Part shown: positions 1 to 7,701 of the stretch, piece after piece | Numbering within the stretch: the first letter of the stretch is position 1 | Layout of the letters: every line of letters starts with the position of its first letter | Origin: a virus | DNA: 31,334 bases | Virus record (IMG/VR): IMGVR_UViG_3300043470_000797 | Span: 1 to 31,334 of that record | Direction: 5' to 3' (one strand) | Notes under the pieces: generated by a model | The model's database searches: none | Told to the model about the DNA's origin: nothing | The model's input: only the letters and a program-made list of their open reading frames with translations | Made by a program: the position numbers and the translations under genes

Positions 1-37
1 ACCGATTTTTTGCGCGACAGCCTCGAAGGGGGGACCA

Positions 38-373
38 GTGAGCGATACGTCAGAAGCCGTAGGACGCGCGTCAGGGCGTTCGCGCCATCCCGCGGTACCT
101 CCTGTTGCCGCTGTTGAGACTGGGCCGATAGAAACCGCTGTGCTTGAGGACTTATCTGTGCATAACGAACCTGGGACCGCTGGGCTTCGTGCGACTGCTT
201 TGCGTTTGGCTCGCACGCTTGATGGTGATGCTGGTATTGCGACGGCAGCTGTTGCGCGTGAGTTGCGGGCCACTCTTGAGGCTTTGATTGTGAAGGAGCC
301 GGAAGGTGACAACGACGCTCTCGACCGACTCATCACTCGGATGTCTGCCCCGCTTCAGCACACCGCGGACTGA
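38..373 (+). CDS. putative terminase small subunit
   Basis: This 111-residue protein sits directly upstream of the large terminase and overlaps it by 68 bp, the usual place for the small subunit, which recognises the packaging site on phage DNA and hands it to the large subunit. The start is a GTG with a GGGGGGACC stretch just upstream. The first 35 residues are low in predicted structure and rich in Arg, Pro and Ser. The rest is helical: an Ala/Leu/Arg-rich stretch near residues 50-85, then a short acidic linker and a last helix. Similar short proteins of this shape precede terminase genes in many actinobacteriophages. No clear helix-turn-helix can be read by eye, so the call rests mainly on position. 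If the window ends are joined, the HNH nuclease gene (30986-31255) lies just upstream, which supports the assignment. Confidence 0.6.
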   Translation: MSDTSEAVGRASGRSRHPAVPPVAAVETGPIETAVLEDLSVHNEPGTAGLRATALRLARTLDGDAGIATAAVARELRATLEALIVKEPEGDNDALDRLITRMSAPLQHTAD

Positions 374-1748
374 TCGCGCAACGTTTGGCCCGAACGTGGG
401 TGAGATCGCTGCGGCCCTTGGTACGCCGTTGATGCCGTGGCAACAGCACGTGGTTGATGTCGCCCTTGAGGTTGATGACGCTGGCCGGTTTGTTTATGAC
501 CAGGTCGTGCTGACTGTCCCTCGCCAGGCTGGTAAGACCACATTGATTTTGGCGTTGATGACGTGGCGTGCACTTGGCTGCGTTGAACGTCAGCACATCA
601 CCTATGCCGCGCAGTCTGGTGTGGCCGCGCGTGACAAGTTGTTGGACGAATACTTGCCCGTGTTGCAGGCATCGGCTTTGGGTGAATTGTTTACAGCTCG
701 CAAGACCAGTGGGCATGAGGCTTTTATGTTTAAGACTGGTTCACGGTTGACGATCACCGCGGCTACTGAGAAGGCCGGCCACGGTGGCTCGCTTGATCTG
801 CCCGTGATTGATGAGGCGTTTGCTTACACTGATGCCAGGCTTGAGCAGGCGTTGTTGCCGGCTATGCGTGCACGCCGCCGGTTCTTGCCAGGCCCGCAGT
901 TGTGGGTTGTGAGCACTGCCGGCAATGCTGGGTCAACGTATTTGCGTGGCAAGGTTGATGCTGGTCGCCAGTCGGTTACAGATAAATCACTTAGCGGGAC
1001 TGCGTACTTTGAGTGGTCAGCGGACATCGATGATGATCCCGCGGACCCTGCAACGTGGTGGTCATGTATTCCCAGCATGGGCCACACGGTTGATGAGACT
1101 GCGATTCGTGCGGAGTTTGAGACTTACACTGACATCAATGAGTGGCGCAGGGCTGGCCTGAATCAGTGGGTCACTGGTGCGGCTGAACCTGTGTTTGCTG
1201 CGAACGTGTGGGAAGACTTATCTGATACTGCTTCGCAGATTAGTGGCGAGATGGTGTTCGGTTTGGACATTCCGCGTGACCGCAGTGAGGCAGTGATTGC
1301 TTGTGCTGGTGTGCGTGAGGATGGCGCGTATCACGTTGAGGTTGTTGATCAACGCAATGGTGCGAAGTGGGTTGTGAAGCGTGCTAAGGAATTGCAGGAC
1401 AAGTGGGGTGGCCAGCTCGTTGTTGATGCTGGGTCATCGGCTGGGTCTTTGATTCCTGATCTTGAGGCCGCTGGTGTGAACCTGCACTTGATGTCAACGC
1501 GCGACGTGGCTCGAGCGTGTGGCTTGTTTCGTGACTCCGTGACTGACTCCGTTCTGCATCACCTTGATCAGGCTTCACTCAATGAGGCTGTCAATGGTGC
1601 GGCGTTGCGTGACCTGGGTGATCAACAAGCCTGGAATCGCCGCTCTGCCACTAGCAACATCTCACCACTGATCGCTGCGACTAATGCGCTTTATGGCGTG
1701 CAGTCGCAGGTTGTTGCCTCTGGTGAGCCCGAGGTTTATTTCATCTAA
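306..1748 (+). CDS. terL: terminase large subunit (ATPase and nuclease)
   Basis: This is the packaging motor: an ATPase that pumps DNA into the prohead and a nuclease that cuts the concatemer. The N-terminal ATPase shows a Walker A of the phage type (VPRQAGKTT, residues 71-79), a Walker B with catalytic acid (LPVIDEA, about 165-171) and a coupling motif VVSTAG at 201-206. The C-terminal RNase H-like nuclease begins near residue 318 with FGLDIPRDRS (Asp321) and has a second acid in VVDAG (Asp374). The third conserved block, NISPLIAATNAL near 451, has Asn where many relatives carry Asp. The length of 480 residues is normal. The start is a GTG inside the small-subunit gene with GGAG about 8 bases upstream; a later start would remove little. 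The next gene follows after 8 bp. Confidence 0.95.
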   Translation: MTTTLSTDSSLGCLPRFSTPRTDRATFGPNVGEIAAALGTPLMPWQQHVVDVALEVDDAGRFVYDQVVLTVPRQAGKTTLILALMTWRALGCVERQHITYAAQSGVAARDKLLDEYLPVLQASALGELFTARKTSGHEAFMFKTGSRLTITAATEKAGHGGSLDLPVIDEAFAYTDARLEQALLPAMRARRRFLPGPQLWVVSTAGNAGSTYLRGKVDAGRQSVTDKSLSGTAYFEWSADIDDDPADPATWWSCIPSMGHTVDETAIRAEFETYTDINEWRRAGLNQWVTGAAEPVFAANVWEDLSDTASQISGEMVFGLDIPRDRSEAVIACAGVREDGAYHVEVVDQRNGAKWVVKRAKELQDKWGGQLVVDAGSSAGSLIPDLEAAGVNLHLMSTRDVARACGLFRDSVTDSVLHHLDQASLNEAVNGAALRDLGDQQAWNRRSATSNISPLIAATNALYGVQSQVVASGEPEVYFI

Positions 1749-1756
1749 GGACCCAG

Positions 1757-2557
1757 ATGATTCTTGTTCCTGATTCTAGGCGTTATGTGTCGATGGCTGA
1801 GGGCCGTGGTGCACCGCGACCGTTTTGCTATCGCTGGTTGTTGCCGGCGCTGTGTGGTGCGTCACTGGTGCGCTGGCGTGTGGCCACTGTGCTCGGTGTG
1901 TTGCTGACCTGCATTGGTATCGCCTCATTGTGCGGGTCGTGGTGGCAGGCCTTGGCTGGTGTCATTGTGTTTGTTGCGTTGCCGATGACTGAGTTCAATC
2001 TGCGTAACCCTGTGCTCACCGATTCGTTGAGTATTGGTTTGGCCACTGTGTCAGCTGCATTGTTTGTCAATGACCTGATTGTGCCTGCTGTGCTGGTTGC
2101 TTGTGTGGCTGGGATGGTGAAGGAATCGGCGCCTGTCTTTGCTGCGTTGTTTGCTTTCACGCCGTGGCTGTTGCTTGGTTTGATTCCGGTGTTTGTGCAC
2201 ATGGTGATGGTTAAGCCTGGTGTAGATGTTGTGGTTGAGCCTGGCATTGAGGACACGTTGCTTCACCCATTCCGCACTGGTGTGCGCTTTCACCGTCAGA
2301 TGGTGCTCAAGCGTGACGCGTATCTGATCGCCCCGTGGGGTGGCCTGCTGATCGCCTTGACTGTCATCGATGTACGTCTTGCCCTGTGTGTGGCTGTTGC
2401 CTATGGGCAGTTGTTGGTGGCCACTGACACGGTTCGCTTGTATCAGTGGTGCGCACCGTTGGTCATTGTGTACGCGGTTGCGTGTGTGCCTGCCCCGTGG
2501 TTGTTGTTGCTGGTTTTGTCCGTTGTGTTCAACCCGTTCCGTGGGGATGGTGTCTAG
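1757..2557 (+). CDS. multi-spanning membrane protein, GT-C glycosyltransferase-like
   Basis: This 266-residue protein is almost entirely hydrophobic, with roughly seven membrane segments. Several short motifs resemble bacterial GT-C/DUF2029-type mannosyl- or arabinosyl-transferases that use lipid-linked sugars: an N-terminal YRWLLPAL (25-32), LTDSLSIGL (87-95), VKESAPVFAALF in a membrane segment (121-132) and ATDTVRLYQWCAPLVIVYA (222-240). Those families usually exceed 400 residues and carry acidic catalytic residues in the first outer loop, which I cannot identify here, so this could be a reduced or non-catalytic relative. It lies between terminase and portal, 8 bp after the terminase, with GGACCC upstream of its ATG. 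The expected location is the host membrane. A role in modifying the cell envelope or the virion is inference; a plain membrane protein of unknown role is the alternative. Confidence 0.45.
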   Translation: MILVPDSRRYVSMAEGRGAPRPFCYRWLLPALCGASLVRWRVATVLGVLLTCIGIASLCGSWWQALAGVIVFVALPMTEFNLRNPVLTDSLSIGLATVSAALFVNDLIVPAVLVACVAGMVKESAPVFAALFAFTPWLLLGLIPVFVHMVMVKPGVDVVVEPGIEDTLLHPFRTGVRFHRQMVLKRDAYLIAPWGGLLIALTVIDVRLALCVAVAYGQLLVATDTVRLYQWCAPLVIVYAVACVPAPWLLLLVLSVVFNPFRGDGV

Positions 2558-2572
2558 TCGTGGAGGGTCGTT

Positions 2573-2713
2573 GTGTTTAAGTCGATCATCCTGCTTGCTC
2601 TTGCTGGCGCGTTAATCGTGGCCGGCCTTGCATGGATTCTGCCCGCCCTTGGCCTTATCGCCGCGGGTGTGTGCGTGGGGTTCTTTGCTCTTACTCGTGA
2701 GGATGGTCAATGA
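2573..2713 (+). CDS. small membrane protein (46 aa)
   Basis: A 46-residue reading frame fills the gap between the GT-C-like gene and the portal. It starts with GTG after a good ribosome binding site (GGAGGG, 2562-2567) and its stop overlaps the portal start as ATGA, so the two are probably translationally coupled. The product is two short hydrophobic stretches (about residues 4-20 and 22-40) and a charged tail ending TREDGQ. It could be a one- or two-pass membrane protein. No family is recognised. Its pairing with the upstream membrane protein suggests they act together, which is inference. Confidence 0.6.
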   Translation: MFKSIILLALAGALIVAGLAWILPALGLIAAGVCVGFFALTREDGQ

Positions 2714-3936
2714 GGCTAATCGATTCCATCCTGGGGCGTGAACCCGAACGCGCTATCCAGTCGGCAATGGTGCTGTCTGAAACTTACAAGTCTGTGTCTC
2801 GTGAGCGCGTGGGTGACAACTTCACGTCCTGGGCCACCGATGGTGTCAGTGGCAATCCCATAGTCGCGGCTGTAATGAACGCTCGCCTAAACCTGTTCAC
2901 TGAGGCTGAGTTTAAGTTTCGCAACTTGTCGGATAAGAAACTTTACGGAAACCCTGACCTGCTCAAGCTTGAGAAGCCGTGGCCTAACGGCACCACTGGC
3001 GACCTGTTGGCACGCATGGAGCAGGACGTGTTCCTGTCTGGTAACGCTTTCATTCGCGACGCTGGTACGCGCCTGGAGCGTTTGCGTCCTGACCGCGTTG
3101 AGATCGCCACGGTCTTTGACAATGAGACTGGTGTGGTTGAGGTCGTTGGTTACTTGTATCGCCGTGATGGTATTGGCGAAGAGTTTTATCCTGTTGAGCA
3201 GGTAGCGCATTGGGCACCTTTGCCTGACCCGCTTGCTGAGTACCGTGGCATGAGTTGCCTGACCCCTGTGGTGCGCGAGATCAACGCTGACCACGCAATG
3301 ACTGTGCACAAGCAAACGTTCTTCGACAATGCCGCTACCCCAAACCTTGTTATTAAATACAACACCAAGCTGACGAAGGAAACGATTGACCGCCTTCGTG
3401 ATCGCTTTAACGCGCGTTATTCCGGTGCCACTGGTGAGAAGACAATGGTGCTCGATGAGGGCGCGGACATGACCATTGTTGGCAACAGTTTTGAGCAGAT
3501 GGCTTTCACTGATGTGCAGAAGGCTGGTGAGGCTCGTATCGCTATGGCCGCTTCGGTGCCCCCGATTGTGGCTGGTTTGCAGGCTGGCCTTGACGCGGCC
3601 ACGTACTCAAACTATGGCCAGGCATTGAAGGCTTTTGGCGATAACTTTATGCGCTCACATTGGCGCTCAGCGTGTGCAGCTCTTGAACCTCTTGTCAACG
3701 TCCCTGATGGTGCACGCCTTTGGTATGACGTCACTGACATCGCGGCGTTGCAGGAGGGTGAGTCTCAGCGTGCTGAGGCTAACCGCACCAGGGCCACTGC
3801 GATGGGTGAGTTGATTCGTGCGGGTTACACGCCGGACTCGGTCACTAACGCTGTGAACGCTGATGACTTCTCGTTGCTATCCCACACTGGCGCTATCCCG
3901 ACAGCGCTTTACCCGAATGGTCAGGTCCCAGAATGA
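2710..3936 (+). CDS. portal protein (HK97 type)
   Basis: The portal forms the dodecameric ring at one capsid vertex through which DNA enters and leaves. At 408 residues it has the normal length for the HK97-type family. Typical features are visible: an N-terminal segment ending in NPIVAAVMNARLNLF (about 57-71), FLSGNAFIRD (about 110-119), a LRPDRVEI strand, the YRGMSCLTPVVREI segment (about 178-191) and the conserved helix with FFDNAATPNLVIKY (about 205-218). The ATG overlaps the stop of the small membrane-protein gene, and the stop overlaps the protease start as ATGA, so the cassette is tightly coupled. Position after terminase and before protease and capsid is the standard head order. Confidence 0.93.
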   Translation: MRLIDSILGREPERAIQSAMVLSETYKSVSRERVGDNFTSWATDGVSGNPIVAAVMNARLNLFTEAEFKFRNLSDKKLYGNPDLLKLEKPWPNGTTGDLLARMEQDVFLSGNAFIRDAGTRLERLRPDRVEIATVFDNETGVVEVVGYLYRRDGIGEEFYPVEQVAHWAPLPDPLAEYRGMSCLTPVVREINADHAMTVHKQTFFDNAATPNLVIKYNTKLTKETIDRLRDRFNARYSGATGEKTMVLDEGADMTIVGNSFEQMAFTDVQKAGEARIAMAASVPPIVAGLQAGLDAATYSNYGQALKAFGDNFMRSHWRSACAALEPLVNVPDGARLWYDVTDIAALQEGESQRAEANRTRATAMGELIRAGYTPDSVTNAVNADDFSLLSHTGAIPTALYPNGQVPE

Positions 3937-4706
3937 TTGAGTTCACCCGCGCTTACCCACTTGAGGACATCACTATTCGTAGTGGTGGCGATGGTCGCAC
4001 CGTTGAGGCGTATGCCGCAGTGTTCAACGTGCCGCAGCGCATCGTTGATGGCAGTGGTCAGTACATGGAAGTTATTGACCGCGCGGCTTTTAATAAGACG
4101 CTGGCCGATAAGGGCACGCGTTTTGGTGTGTTTTACAACCACGGTCGCACGATCTGGGGCACACCATCGGACGCCTACTCAATGCCCATTGGTACGCCGG
4201 AAAGCATTGTCGCTGATGAGCGTGGGCTGTTGACCGTTACTCGATACAACAACACGCCTGTGGCTGACCAGGTTCTTGAGGGTATTCGCACTGGTGCCAT
4301 TACCGCTCAGTCCTTCAGTGGCTCGTTTGTGCGCTCGGACATTGCTACTCCCCGCGGTGGTTTCAGGCCTGCTGCCGATGGGTCCCTAAAGACTGTTACT
4401 CGAACGGAGATTGCGATGCGCGAATACGGACCTACTCCGTTCCCCGCTTATGAGACCGCGGCGATTCTTGGTGTGCGTGCCGAAGACATCGCTCAAGTGC
4501 TTGCCAACTTGGACGCTGACCAGCGTGCCGAAGTGGCCAGCCTTCTACAGATTCCCGTGATGCGACTTGACGAAGTTGCTGACACGGATTCCAGCACGTC
4601 ACTTGACGCCGCTGCCGAGGAGCCGGTCATTGATGACCACTCTGCGCGGACAAACCATTCATTTCAATCCTTGCGCAAACAAGCCAGGGAGAAGGGGGTC
4701 CTCTAA
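3933..4706 (+). CDS. prohead maturation protease (HK97 type)
   Basis: This serine protease cleaves the N-terminal scaffold domain of the capsid protein during head maturation. The family core is seen at residues 20-140: EAYAAVFN, the catalytic histidine in FYNHG (His70) and the catalytic serine in TAQSFSGSF (Ser127). The C-terminal third (about 185-257) is acidic then basic and probably disordered; in relatives such tails guide the protease into the prohead. Length 257 is slightly long for the family because of that tail. It overlaps the portal by 4 bp and its stop is followed at once by the ATG of the capsid gene. Confidence 0.92.
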   Translation: MIEFTRAYPLEDITIRSGGDGRTVEAYAAVFNVPQRIVDGSGQYMEVIDRAAFNKTLADKGTRFGVFYNHGRTIWGTPSDAYSMPIGTPESIVADERGLLTVTRYNNTPVADQVLEGIRTGAITAQSFSGSFVRSDIATPRGGFRPAADGSLKTVTRTEIAMREYGPTPFPAYETAAILGVRAEDIAQVLANLDADQRAEVASLLQIPVMRLDEVADTDSSTSLDAAAEEPVIDDHSARTNHSFQSLRKQAREKGVL

Positions 4707-6089
4707 ATGAGCACCCGAATTGAAGGGCTGGCCGGCGAGCTGGACGCGTTGCGTCTTGAGATCACCGAGCTTGACGCCCTAGAAAACCCAACTGAGGAGC
4801 AAGCAGCTCGTTACGCTGAATGCATCACCGAGTGGGACAGCAAGAAGTCTGCACAGGATGACGCGATTGCTCGCGCCGCCAAGTTGGAAGAAATCAACGC
4901 TGCACCTACCACGTTCAAGCGTGAAGCCGGTTTCTCTGTTCCTAACGTGATTGTGCGTCAGGACCCATTTGAGAACGTTTCTGCTCTGCGCAGCGATGAC
5001 TACAGCAATGACACTGTTGCTCGTGCCATTACCGCGTTTGAGACTTCAGGCCGCGGCGTTTCTGACGCTGATCGTGAAGTCATCATTGACAAGATTGAGA
5101 ACGTTCCAGGCGCCGCTGTGCACGCACTTGTTCACGGCTCACCTGCGTACCGTTCCGCTTTTGGTTCATGGATGAAGACACAGGGTCAAAACTCTTTCTT
5201 CAACGCTGAGGAAGTTGACGCGCTTCGTGCGTCGATGACGTTGACTGGTGCCAATGGTGGATTCACCTTGCCAACACTGCTTGACCCCACGTTGATCAAG
5301 ACTGGTACGGCAACACGTAACCCGATCCGGTCGGTGGCCCGCGTTGTCCAGGGTACGCAAAACGTGCTCAACCTGGTCACTGTTTCTGGTGTTACCACGT
5401 ATTTTGTTGCTGAAGGTTCTGCATTTACTGACGGCACTCCTTCGTTCACCAATCCCCAAATCACGGCCAGCAAACTCGCCGCCTATCTCACGGGCAGTTT
5501 TGAGATCTTTGAGGATTCCAATCTTCAAGCTCAATTGCCTGGTCTGATTGCTGAAGCGTTTGATTACGCTGAAGGCACCGCGTTCATCAGTGGTTCCGGT
5601 TCGGGTGCACCTAAGGGAATCGTCACCGCGATCTCTGCGACTGCTGCCTCAACTGTCACCGCGACGACTCGTGGTTCCTACACTTCGGCTTCTGTTGCTG
5701 ACGTGTTCGCCGTGGTCAACGCTGTTGCTCCTCGCTACGAAGACAACTCCACGTGGGTTGCTAACAAGGCGTGGTTCAACACGACTCGCCAGATTGCTAA
5801 CCCTTCGGCTGCTGGTCAGTTGCTTCCGCCTGCTGACACGTCACTGCTTGGTTCGCCAATCATCAGTAGCTCGGACATGAGCTCGGCCACCACTTCAGGA
5901 ACCGTCATGGCCATCCTGGGTGACTTCAGCCAGTTCGTGATCTATGACCGCCTTGGTACGACGGTGGAGTTTGTGTCCAACGTTGTCGATGGTTCTGGTC
6001 TGCCTTTGGGTCAGCGTGGACTTGTTGCTTACAAGCGCGTCGGCTCCAACGTTACCGACTTGAATGCCTTCCGTTTCTTGAAGGCCTAG
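4707..6089 (+). CDS. major capsid protein with N-terminal scaffold domain (HK97 fold)
   Basis: This 460-residue protein builds the icosahedral shell. Residues 1-60 are strongly helical and charged (ELDALRLEITELDALENP) and look like the delta scaffold domain that the protease removes; the cleavage point is probably between about 100 and 175. The mature part begins near MTLTGANGGFTLPTLLDPTLIK (about 176-197) and shows the usual HK97-fold order: a VSGVTTYFVAEG strand, an AEAFDYAEGTAFISGSGSGAPKGI segment (about 283-306) and a C-terminal LGDFSQFVIYDRLG stretch. The ATG follows the protease stop directly, with AGAAGGGGG as ribosome binding site. A long hairpin lies 13 bp past the stop. Confidence 0.94.
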   Translation: MSTRIEGLAGELDALRLEITELDALENPTEEQAARYAECITEWDSKKSAQDDAIARAAKLEEINAAPTTFKREAGFSVPNVIVRQDPFENVSALRSDDYSNDTVARAITAFETSGRGVSDADREVIIDKIENVPGAAVHALVHGSPAYRSAFGSWMKTQGQNSFFNAEEVDALRASMTLTGANGGFTLPTLLDPTLIKTGTATRNPIRSVARVVQGTQNVLNLVTVSGVTTYFVAEGSAFTDGTPSFTNPQITASKLAAYLTGSFEIFEDSNLQAQLPGLIAEAFDYAEGTAFISGSGSGAPKGIVTAISATAASTVTATTRGSYTSASVADVFAVVNAVAPRYEDNSTWVANKAWFNTTRQIANPSAAGQLLPPADTSLLGSPIISSSDMSSATTSGTVMAILGDFSQFVIYDRLGTTVEFVSNVVDGSGLPLGQRGLVAYKRVGSNVTDLNAFRFLKA

Positions 6090-6101
6090 TCACTATCTAG
6101 G

Positions 6102-6146
6102 ACTCGCACCAGGGTTAAGCCACGAGCCTCTAACTTTGGTGCGAGT
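6102..6146 (+). terminator. 16-bp hairpin downstream of the capsid gene, no U-tract
   Basis: The arms ACTCGCACCA (6102-6111) and TGGTGCGAGT (6137-6146) are perfectly complementary. The pairing continues inward through two G-U pairs and GTTA/TAAC, giving 16 bp around a 13-base loop. No run of T follows (the next bases are TCTGGGACC), so it is not a textbook rho-independent terminator. In phage structural operons such elements act as partial terminators or as 3' stabilisers that keep capsid mRNA abundant. Which one applies here cannot be read from sequence. Confidence 0.65.
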
Positions 6147-6177
6147 TCTGGGACCAACAAAGTAGGGACCAAACAGT

Positions 6178-6921
6178 ATGCCTAGTAAAGCGAAAACAAA
6201 TAAGCCAAAACTGACCAGTATCGATAACGTGGTCATTGGTTACATTCACCCAGGTCAAGTCTCAGCGTTCTTCACGCACTCGTTGATTATGTCCCTGATG
6301 TCTGATCAGGGATTGCATCGGCGCATTGTGGGGATTGAGCAGGACTGGTCATCGGCCAACGTGTCTGCCTCGCGCAACACTGTGACGCAGCGTTTCCTTG
6401 ATGATTACACCGCGGACTGGTTGTGGTGGATTGACGCCGACATGGCGTGGGAGCCCGAGGCCCTTGAGCAGTTGTTGGCTGTTGCTGACCCTGTTAATGC
6501 TCCGATCGTGGGTGGCCTGTGCTTTGGTGCCAGCAATGGTGAGTTATTCCCCACGATCTATCAGCTCGCCGAGTTTGAGGGTGGGATCACCACGGTCCGG
6601 ATGCATGACTTTGAACCAAACACTGTGATCCCTGTTGCCGCTACTGGTGCGGCGTTTCTGCTGATTCACCGCAGCGCACTTGAGGCGATTAGGACCCGCG
6701 CCTACAACAAGACTTTTACTTGGTTTCAGGAAACTGAGATGGGTGGCCGGCCAGTGGGTGAGGACATTACCTTTTGTCTGCGTGCCTTGGAGTCAGGGTT
6801 CAAGACGTTTGTTCACACTGGTGTTGAGGTTGGGCACCACAAGTCACACCTGTTGACCGCTGACCTGCACCGCCAACAACGCGCGGCTGTGAAGGCTGAT
6901 GAAGGGACTGAGGATGTCTGA
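6178..6921 (+). CDS. glycosyltransferase, GT-A/GT2-like, virion-cassette type
   Basis: This 247-residue protein looks like a soluble GT-A fold glycosyltransferase. It has an N-terminal strand VVIGYIHPGQV (18-28), a nucleotide-binding VSASRNT segment (62-68), the metal-binding DxD motif in WWIDADM (Asp86, Asp88), GGLCFGA, a VAATGAAFLLIHR strand (153-165) and a GEDITFCLRALESGF helix (194-208) with a His pair at 220-221. No membrane segment is present. Comparable genes occur among structural genes of several actinobacteriophages, some of which decorate capsid or tail proteins with sugar. The neighbours here are the capsid gene and a Thr/Ser-rich repeat protein, so a virion substrate is plausible inference. 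GGGACC lies 8 bp before the ATG. Confidence 0.8.
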   Translation: MPSKAKTNKPKLTSIDNVVIGYIHPGQVSAFFTHSLIMSLMSDQGLHRRIVGIEQDWSSANVSASRNTVTQRFLDDYTADWLWWIDADMAWEPEALEQLLAVADPVNAPIVGGLCFGASNGELFPTIYQLAEFEGGITTVRMHDFEPNTVIPVAATGAAFLLIHRSALEAIRTRAYNKTFTWFQETEMGGRPVGEDITFCLRALESGFKTFVHTGVEVGHHKSHLLTADLHRQQRAAVKADEGTEDV

Positions 6922-7018
6922 CCCCAATGAGTTCACTGTTTTATCGCAGTTGGTTGCTACGGCAACGATGGAAGTTACACACGCTGAACCCACTATTGAG
7001 AATGAGGAAACGAAATGA
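6914..7018 (+). CDS. hypothetical protein (34 aa)
   Basis: A 34-residue reading frame bridges the glycosyltransferase and the next virion gene. It overlaps the former by 8 bp and the latter by ATGA (4 bp), with GAAGGGACTGAGG upstream as ribosome binding site. The peptide is acidic and Thr-rich (ends in ENEETK) with no recognised motif. The tight overlaps on both sides support that it is translated, if only to carry ribosomes to the next gene. Confidence 0.5.
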   Translation: MSDPNEFTVLSQLVATATMEVTHAEPTIENEETK

Positions 7019-7404
7019 CCGTTGGTCTTTCTGCCGATAACACGGCTAACAAGTTACTGAACACGATTGGCCGTACGGGCACCACGTTCACTGCTGGTGT
7101 TTTGTATGTGAAGCTGCACACTGGTGACCCTGGGTCTGCTGGTACCGCTAATGCTTCTGCTGTGACCACGCGGGTTCAGCCCACGTTCAGTGCGGCTTCG
7201 GCTGGGTCGATGGCGATGACTTCTATGGCTTCAACGTGGTCGATGACTGCGACTGAGACGATTAGTCACATCAGTTTTTGGGATGCGTCAACGTCTGGCA
7301 ACTTTATGTGGTCTGTTGCGTTGACTGCTTCCAAGTCTGTGATTAATGGTGACACGTTGTCGATGAGCTCGTTGACGTTGGCCTTCACACCAATCGCGGC
7401 CTAG
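7015..7404 (+). CDS. putative virion structural protein (129 aa)
   Basis: This protein is rich in Ser, Thr, Ala and Gly and predicted to be mostly beta strand. Short motifs recall a family of small actinophage structural proteins of unknown fold: a YVKLHTGDPGSAGTAN turn (about 31-46), a TTRVQPTFSAASAG segment and a TISHISFWDASTSGNFMW stretch (about 82-99). Members of this type are found near capsid or tail genes and are often annotated as minor tail or decoration proteins. The gene overlaps the 34-aa gene by 4 bp and lies in the head-gene block, which leans toward a head-associated protein. Function is not established from sequence. Confidence 0.6.
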   Translation: MTVGLSADNTANKLLNTIGRTGTTFTAGVLYVKLHTGDPGSAGTANASAVTTRVQPTFSAASAGSMAMTSMASTWSMTATETISHISFWDASTSGNFMWSVALTASKSVINGDTLSMSSLTLAFTPIAA

Positions 7405-7406
7405 TC

Positions 7407-7691
7407 ATGGATGAGGCCCAGGTTCTTGCGTTGTTGCAGCAGGCTTTGGCTGATGCTGACGTGACGGATTTGCGCACGATCAGGCTTGCCGCGTTGGAGT
7501 TGGCTGTTGCCCACATCTCGCCACCGCCCGCGTTTGTCCCTGTGGACTTGGCAACGATCAAGGAACGTACTCGTTCAGCGTGGGGTTTGGATTACGCCAC
7601 AATCCTGACCGAGGCGGCAGTGACTTATGCGGACACAACGCTGACCGCGCCAGAAGTATTGACCGAGATCGCTGACACGCTAACCGCTTAG
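7407..7691 (+). CDS. hypothetical protein (94 aa) in head cassette
   Basis: A 94-residue, mainly helical and acidic protein. The first 35 residues (QVLALLQQALADADVTDLRT) form an amphipathic helix, then a Pro-rich turn (SPPPAFVPVD) and further helices. It starts 3 bp after the preceding gene with no strong ribosome binding site, so it likely depends on reinitiation. I do not recognise a family. The place between capsid and head-tail connector would fit an assembly or chaperone role, which is only a guess. Confidence 0.6.
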   Translation: MDEAQVLALLQQALADADVTDLRTIRLAALELAVAHISPPPAFVPVDLATIKERTRSAWGLDYATILTEAAVTYADTTLTAPEVLTEIADTLTA

Positions 7692-7701
7692 GAGTTATCT
7701 G

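Noticed and set aside
6101-6150. Possible tRNA: GGTGCGAGTTC resembles a T-arm
   Set aside because: The sequence folds as one long hairpin with no cloverleaf, D-arm or anticodon arm.
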